Shown here one piece after another: positions 40,459-42,849 of a stretch of 42,849 bases of DNA (position 1 is the first letter of the stretch; every line of letters begins with the position of its first letter). The position numbers were made by a program, and so were the translations under genes. The stretch spans positions 1 through 42,849 of the forward strand of contig WQVD01000025.1 of NCBI GenBank assembly GCA_009781755.1. Reading direction: 5' to 3'. Under the pieces are notes generated by a model. The model did not search any database, was not told where the DNA came from, and worked only from the letters and a program-made list of their open reading frames with translations. This DNA comes from Defluviitaleaceae bacterium (GTDB lineage Bacteria > Bacillota > Clostridia > Lachnospirales > WQUN01).

Positions 40459-41054
40459 TTACGGATAACGTTCAAAAACATGCTGCGGCAAGTATCCATT
40501 TCGGCCAGCACGATAAATAATTTGTCTTTCGTTATTTGTAAAAGACCACCATAACCAATCCATTGCTTCCCAATTATGAACAAAATCTTCTTTCGTTAAT
40601 GGATAATTTACACCAAATCTTTCATACAAACGTTCCCAAGTTGCATCTTCCCGAGTATTAAATCCTCTCCCCCGTTCAAAAGGTCCAGTGCGCGCCAAAG
40701 CCCAATGATAACCTTCAATAAGGCTTGGAAACATATTTGGATTTGGCCAAGCTGCAATAATATGTGGGGCATGACCCTCGGCTTCTTCTGCAGTCATAAA
40801 AATAATTACTTCTGTGAACGAAGGATCAAAAAAAGAAGTATTCGGAATAATAATCGCTTGTACTCCTGCACCACCTCGGTTTATTCGACGTTCACCTTCA
40901 TAATAATAAGACACCATAAAACCTAATTGCTGAAAGTAAGGGAAGTATCGTTGCGATATTATGTTTTGTGATCCTTCATTATTCGTTAATATACGCCATG
41001 TTATAATTAATAATATAATAAAAACAATTACAAATACACTTTTTTTTTACGCAT
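40459..41054 (-). CDS. Small membrane-anchored paralog 3
   Basis: The start is ATG-CGT at 41054, behind AAAGGAAG, 15 nt after the large ORF stop. An A9 tract (41048-41040) follows; the zero frame stops as MRKKKVYL. The -1 frame gives MRKKKSVFVIVFIILLIITWRI, a membrane anchor, then the same body as paralog 1 with an intact end (NGYLPQHVFERYP). Repaired length is 198 residues. It is directly downstream of the large gene, the position of a cognate immunity gene in effector loci. The family is not recognised. Confidence 0.68.
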
Positions 41055-41069
41055 CTTTATCTTCCTTTC

Positions 41070-42849
41070 TTATTGATAATGCGGTGTATCATGCCCCGGC
41101 AACGTTGATTCTTGCCCCGGCAACACTATATCGTGTTCGGTAACGACACGGTCGTTATCTACGTTGGATGCGCCCGCATTTGCACCAGCCTGTTGGGCGA
41201 GAAATTCTTCAATAGCTGCCTCTCTGCTACGAATATCGCGCATCTCGTTTATAAAATCGTATATTTCATCAAGTCTTGAGCCGCGCGTTTTGTAAAATTC
41301 AAATATTAAATCTGGACGGTTTAAAAAGTCTTCCCAAGTGAAATGCAAATATTGCGGGTTTAAAGGGTCTCTTACAGGAACGCCCGGCGGAAAATCAAGA
41401 TTAAAACTTATTTCAATAGCTCCGGGAGCGGTTGTTGTAACAGATCCAATAGGATTGGAAGCTTCTGCAACGCGCATCTGCTCAATAACTTCATTAATCC
41501 ATGGCAAAGAAGGATCATTATCGGGTATATTCAAGCCATTTAATCCCCTAAGACCTAATTCAGAATCTCTAGTAGGCCAAGTCATTGAATGCCAATCTCG
41601 ACCCTCTTCATGAATAACTATTGTTTGCATTGAAAAATCTCGTACAAACTTTGCAAACATTGCCACTTCATTCTGTCCTCTAAAATCATTTTGAATGCTT
41701 TCAGACTTATTTAATTCAGAACTTAACTTGTACATTGTTAATGCCGCTTCAAACATCGTTCCAATAACGGGTGCGGTTGTATTTATTAAACTCTTTATAC
41801 CATCAAGTGCAGATGATGTAAGTTGAGACATAGCAAAGGAGCTTGCATTAAATTCATGTTGGTTTAATAATTGTTCAAGCGCTAATGCGAGTATCAATGA
41901 ACCAGCTCCGGCACCGTTTAATACCGGGAATAAGTTGATTTCACGCGGAATTATCGGTTCAATAGTGATATTCTCTGGAAAAATATTAATATTCCCAAAA
42001 TTAAATGAAAGTGTTGTTACAGCACGTTCATTATTATTTCCATATGTCAATACGCCTTCCGTTAATGAAAAAGGTCCATTCTCGCCAACGCTTACAAACA
42101 TAGGATGCACGGTATGGCGGAAATCATTAGGCTGTTCGGCGGCAGCCGCATATATTACTGACAACAGTGCAATACGCTTAATCATTGCTTCCCGAAGTGC
42201 ATCAATATCGCTATTCAATGGGTCATCAATTCCTAACCCTATCTGCACTTCTAATCCGGCGGTTAACGCCAACCCTAGATGTTGTTTTAATTTATCGACC
42301 ATAGTTGTGCACACGCTATGAAATCCAAGGCCAAGGCTTTGTAATTCCGACTGATTAAAGTTGGTTACCAGATTTACATTCAATTCAATCGGACGTGCTA
42401 ACGTATTTAAGAATCGCTCAATATCGCCAAGATAATCCATATCGGTAAATATCCTGGCTAAAACATTGAACTGATCATCCGTTAAATTCGCGGCGCCTCT
42501 TGAAAACCATTCCTCAATGCTTTTCCAAGTTTCTTCGAGCACAATTGCAGAACTATTTGAAATAAGCTCCTTCCAACCTATATTCAAAGCTTTGGCCAAA
42601 ATATTAAGATGCTCATCCGCCGTCTCCGCATGACTCATCAACTTCGTAACAACCGACTGGCTACTCGACCCAAAATAAACCATACCATCGGCCTCGGTAG
42701 TAAACTTGTTGCCGAAGGAATCGCGCAGCTCGCCCATGCGGCGGATGTAATCTTCGATCTGCGCCTTGATTTCTTGCAAGTTATTCGCACAATAGCCATC
42801 CGTGCCGGTGATTTCTTCATGCAGTTGTAGGAACAATGCGTTGGTGTGC
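41070..42849 (-). CDS. Large array protein, 5' end outside the window
   Basis: This frame is open to the window edge (at least 592 residues), so the start is missing; a TTG at 42836 has no site. The N-terminal part visible is helical (NLQEIKAQIEDYIRRMGELR) and reminiscent of WXG/LXG-type secretion modules, but no firm motif is seen. A middle part contains SFNFGNINIFPEN and an Ala/Leu-rich helical stretch; near the end is TIVIHEEGRDWHSMTWP (possible metal or active-site residues HEE, H). The tail is Pro/Gly-rich (LPGHDTPHYQ). Followed by small membrane proteins, it could be a secreted effector or surface protein. It is AT-rich compared with the rest of the window. Confidence 0.6.
   Translation of the reverse strand, partial: HTNALFLQLHEEITGTDGYCANNLQEIKAQIEDYIRRMGELRDSFGNKFTTEADGMVYFGSSSQSVVTKLMSHAETADEHLNILAKALNIGWKELISNSSAIVLEETWKSIEEWFSRGAANLTDDQFNVLARIFTDMDYLGDIERFLNTLARPIELNVNLVTNFNQSELQSLGLGFHSVCTTMVDKLKQHLGLALTAGLEVQIGLGIDDPLNSDIDALREAMIKRIALLSVIYAAAAEQPNDFRHTVHPMFVSVGENGPFSLTEGVLTYGNNNERAVTTLSFNFGNINIFPENITIEPIIPREINLFPVLNGAGAGSLILALALEQLLNQHEFNASSFAMSQLTSSALDGIKSLINTTAPVIGTMFEAALTMYKLSSELNKSESIQNDFRGQNEVAMFAKFVRDFSMQTIVIHEEGRDWHSMTWPTRDSELGLRGLNGLNIPDNDPSLPWINEVIEQMRVAEASNPIGSVTTTAPGAIEISFNLDFPPGVPVRDPLNPQYLHFTWEDFLNRPDLIFEFYKTRGSRLDEIYDFINEMRDIRSREAAIEEFLAQQAGANAGASNVDNDRVVTEHDIVLPGQESTLPGHDTPHYQ

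Larger units (their letters stand above)
38932..41145. repeat. Tandem duplication of tail plus small gene
   Basis: Units 38932-39607 and 40459-41145 (each: C-terminal tail, AAAGGAAG site, A9 tract, small gene) align nearly throughout. Unit 2 (39623-40439) has the same order but is more diverged and carries a different tail. Confidence 0.75.

Overview
The window (about 42.8 kb) looks like the chromosome of an anaerobic, endospore-forming member of the Clostridia. The main grounds are a SleC-type spore cortex-lytic protein behind a sigma-K-like promoter, bS21 (rpsU), an LPxTG-like (VPQTG) Cna-B surface protein, DUF2268 and B-box/TM proteins, strong AAGGAGG ribosome binding sites, and a CoA-dependent short-chain acid operon with its own ETF. 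Most of the window is moderately GC-rich and tightly packed. The right end, from about 38.8 kb, is clearly AT-richer and looks acquired.

Layout. (1) 0.1-4.4 kb: a divergent promoter at the left edge, then a SleC-like peptidoglycan-binding protein and a subtilisin-family protease. (2) 4.6-18.3 kb, minus strand: an acyl-CoA cluster: acyl-CoA dehydrogenase; then etfB-etfA-MaoC-KASIII-like-livH-livM-livG-livF-binding protein-CoA transferase; then alpha/beta hydrolase-thiolase-FabG. A divergent TetR regulator lies at 18.4 kb. Most junctions are 4-nt stop/start overlaps. The enzymes could together interconvert acetyl-CoA and butyryl-CoA (or an imported acid) through an (R)-3-hydroxyacyl-CoA, because the reductase is FabG-type and the hydratase MaoC-type. 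A family of dispersed intergenic repeats marks the unit boundaries at 4.3, 7.5 and 17 kb. (3) 19-24.1 kb: small hypothetical genes, a decayed BRO-N fragment, argS, a frameshifted DUF2268 protease, a B-box membrane protein, rpsU and tRNA-Asp. The last two share a duplicated promoter-upstream module.

(4) 24.2-32.4 kb, minus strand: AbrB-like regulator, an ECF-type sigma factor fused to membrane and extracytoplasmic parts, and a 2172-residue cell-wall adhesin (probable thioester domain, GLUG repeats, SpaA/Cna-B domains, long Thr-rich stalk, sortase signal). This looks like one regulatory and structural operon. (5) 32.6-35.8 kb: efp, a type IV prepilin, YqeG phosphatase, a pilin-accessory-like protein, a LemA-like fragment and a homocysteine methyltransferase, in overlapping order. 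(6) 35.8-38.7 kb: a DUF11/Spy0128-type structural protein without signal peptide, split by a frame change, and a small XRE regulator. Each is bounded by a related terminator/promoter hairpin. (7) 38.8-42.8 kb: an AT-rich tandem array with a large gene running off the window, three paralogous small membrane-anchored proteins and two orphan C-terminal remnants. The array resembles a polymorphic effector/immunity locus.

The most unusual signal is in region 7. All three small paralogs carry an A9 tract straight after ATG-CGT that puts the membrane segment and body in the -1 frame. This suggests slippage-dependent expression or phase variation. Systematic homopolymer undercalling is the main alternative, because two other genes in the window also look one base short in an A/T run.
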